A DNA stretch of 6,232 bases from an uncultured Bergeyella sp. (GTDB lineage Bacteria > Bacteroidota > Bacteroidia > Flavobacteriales > Weeksellaceae), in contig CAKAOY010000071.1 of NCBI GenBank assembly GCA_916710115.1, forward strand, positions 1 to 6,232. Reading direction: 5' to 3'. A model generated the notes under the pieces. It saw only the letters and a program-made list of their open reading frames with translations. It was not told the DNA's origin and made no database searches. Numbering within the stretch: the stretch's first letter is position 1; every line of letters begins with the position of its first letter. The position numbers and the translations under genes are program-made. Below, one piece after another: positions 5,215 through 6,232 of the stretch.

Positions 5215-6232
5215 ATGCTCGTAAAAAGAATATTAACCACTGCAACAATCGCCTCTTTGGTGAGTTGCACTTCAATGTATAAAAAGATGAATATAGACAA
5301 AGAATTATTTAATAGCCTAGATAATGGGCTATATGCAAATTTACAGACAAGTAAAGGAAATATGCTTGTGAAGTTTGAGGATAAAAAATCTCCTGTTACT
5401 GTTGCTAATTTTATTGGATTGGCAGAGGGAAAAATTCCGAATAATACCAAAGCAAAAGGAGTTCCTTTTTATGATGGTACTATTTTCCACAGAGTGATTA
5501 AAGATTTTATGATTCAAGGAGGAGACCCAGAAGGAACAGGTATGGGAGACCCAGGATATAAATTCGCAGATGAGAAAAACGACCTAAAACACTCAGGAAA
5601 GGGAATTCTTTCAATGGCAAATTCTGGTCCGAATACCAACGGTTCTCAATTTTTTATCACGGAAGTAGCTACACCTTGGTTAGATGGAAGACATACTATT
5701 TTCGGTAAAGTGGTTTCTGGTGAAGAAGTAATCGAGACTATTGCTAATGTAGAAAAAGGTATGAATGATAGACCAAAAGAAAATGTAGTTCTCGAAAAAG
5801 TATCAGTATTCTCCAAAGGAGATGAATACAAAAATTATGATGCTGGAAAAGTATTCTCTGAAGGAAAAGATAAAATAGAAGAGAATAATAAATTATATAT
5901 CAAAAAACAAGAAGAACAAGCTTTGAAGCAGTTGGAAGAACTAAAAAATGGAATGGAGGTAACACCTTCAGGGCTTTATTATAAAATAACAAAGAAAGGA
6001 AACGGCAAAAAACCACAAGGCGGAAATGTAGTTTCAGTACATTATGCAGGTAGATTGACAAATGGAGTAGAGTTTGATAACTCATTCAAAAGGGGAGAAC
6101 CAATAGAGTTTAATGTGGGTATTGGACAAGTAATCCGTGGTTGGGACGAGGGGCTTTTACTCCTTGAAGAGGGTGATGAGGCTACATTCTTAATTCCACC
6201 AAGCTTAGGTTACGGAGCAAGAGGTGCCGGCG
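5215..6232 (+). CDS. Cyclophilin-FKBP fusion lipoprotein (dual peptidyl-prolyl isomerase), C-terminus off the edge
   Basis: An envelope lipoprotein combining two unrelated prolyl cis-trans isomerase folds, probably helping extracytoplasmic proteins fold. The frame is open from the ATG at 5215 to the window edge, 339 codons. Residues 1-17 are a lipoprotein signal with lipobox LVSC (C18). The cyclophilin domain spans about 38-199: FHRVIKDFMIQGGD (91-104) holds the counterparts of human CypA R55, F60 and Q63 (R93, F98, Q101), and SMANSGPNTNGSQFF (133-147) and WLDGRH (155-160) keep the cyclosporin-site tryptophan. A charged, probably helical linker (about 200-248) follows. The FKBP domain starts near 250: SVHYAGRL (274-281), VEFDNSF (285-291), QVIRGWDEG (305-313) and SLGYGARG (330-337) keep the classical active-site residues, including W310 and Y333. 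Perhaps 20-30 residues are missing. It starts 2 bases after the GldI-like gene, so translation is probably coupled. Confidence 0.92.
   Translation, partial: MLVKRILTTATIASLVSCTSMYKKMNIDKELFNSLDNGLYANLQTSKGNMLVKFEDKKSPVTVANFIGLAEGKIPNNTKAKGVPFYDGTIFHRVIKDFMIQGGDPEGTGMGDPGYKFADEKNDLKHSGKGILSMANSGPNTNGSQFFITEVATPWLDGRHTIFGKVVSGEEVIETIANVEKGMNDRPKENVVLEKVSVFSKGDEYKNYDAGKVFSEGKDKIEENNKLYIKKQEEQALKQLEELKNGMEVTPSGLYYKITKKGNGKKPQGGNVVSVHYAGRLTNGVEFDNSFKRGEPIEFNVGIGQVIRGWDEGLLLLEEGDEATFLIPPSLGYGARGAG

Overview
The window is a short piece of an AT-rich (about one third G+C by eye) Flavobacteriia-type chromosome, most likely of the Weeksellaceae/Chryseobacterium-Riemerella kind. The evidence is the protein style (an OmpA-family porin with thrombospondin type 3 repeats, a YebC starting MGRAFEYRKA, a GldI-like FKBP lipoprotein), the absence of Shine-Dalgarno sequences before starts, and several matches to the Bacteroidetes promoter (TTG, about 20 bases, TAnnTTTG). 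The genus is inference; nothing here fixes a species.

Layout: on the minus strand, the left edge holds the first 186 codons of sucC (succinyl-CoA ligase beta subunit). Next comes a 380-base non-coding divergent region with a good sucC promoter. The rest runs on the plus strand: panC (pantothenate synthesis) and smpB (trans-translation) 13 bases apart, a single-gene unit for an OmpA-family outer-membrane protein ending in a strong hairpin terminator, yebC (a translation-associated factor) with its own promoter and terminator, and a two-gene lipoprotein unit running off the right edge. The first gene of that unit is a GldI-like FKBP lipoprotein. The second, 2 bases downstream, is a lipoprotein fusing a cyclophilin domain to an FKBP domain.

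Functionally most of the window is core housekeeping: TCA cycle, coenzyme A precursor, ribosome rescue, translation, and envelope anchoring to peptidoglycan. The most distinctive part is the right end, where three prolyl-isomerase modules from two unrelated folds lie in two adjacent lipoproteins, suggesting a dedicated envelope protein-folding unit. Dual cyclophilin/FKBP proteins are already known from some bacteria, including flavobacteria, and protozoa, so this is uncommon rather than new. I see no mobile element, CRISPR array, tRNA or rRNA, and no convincing undescribed system.
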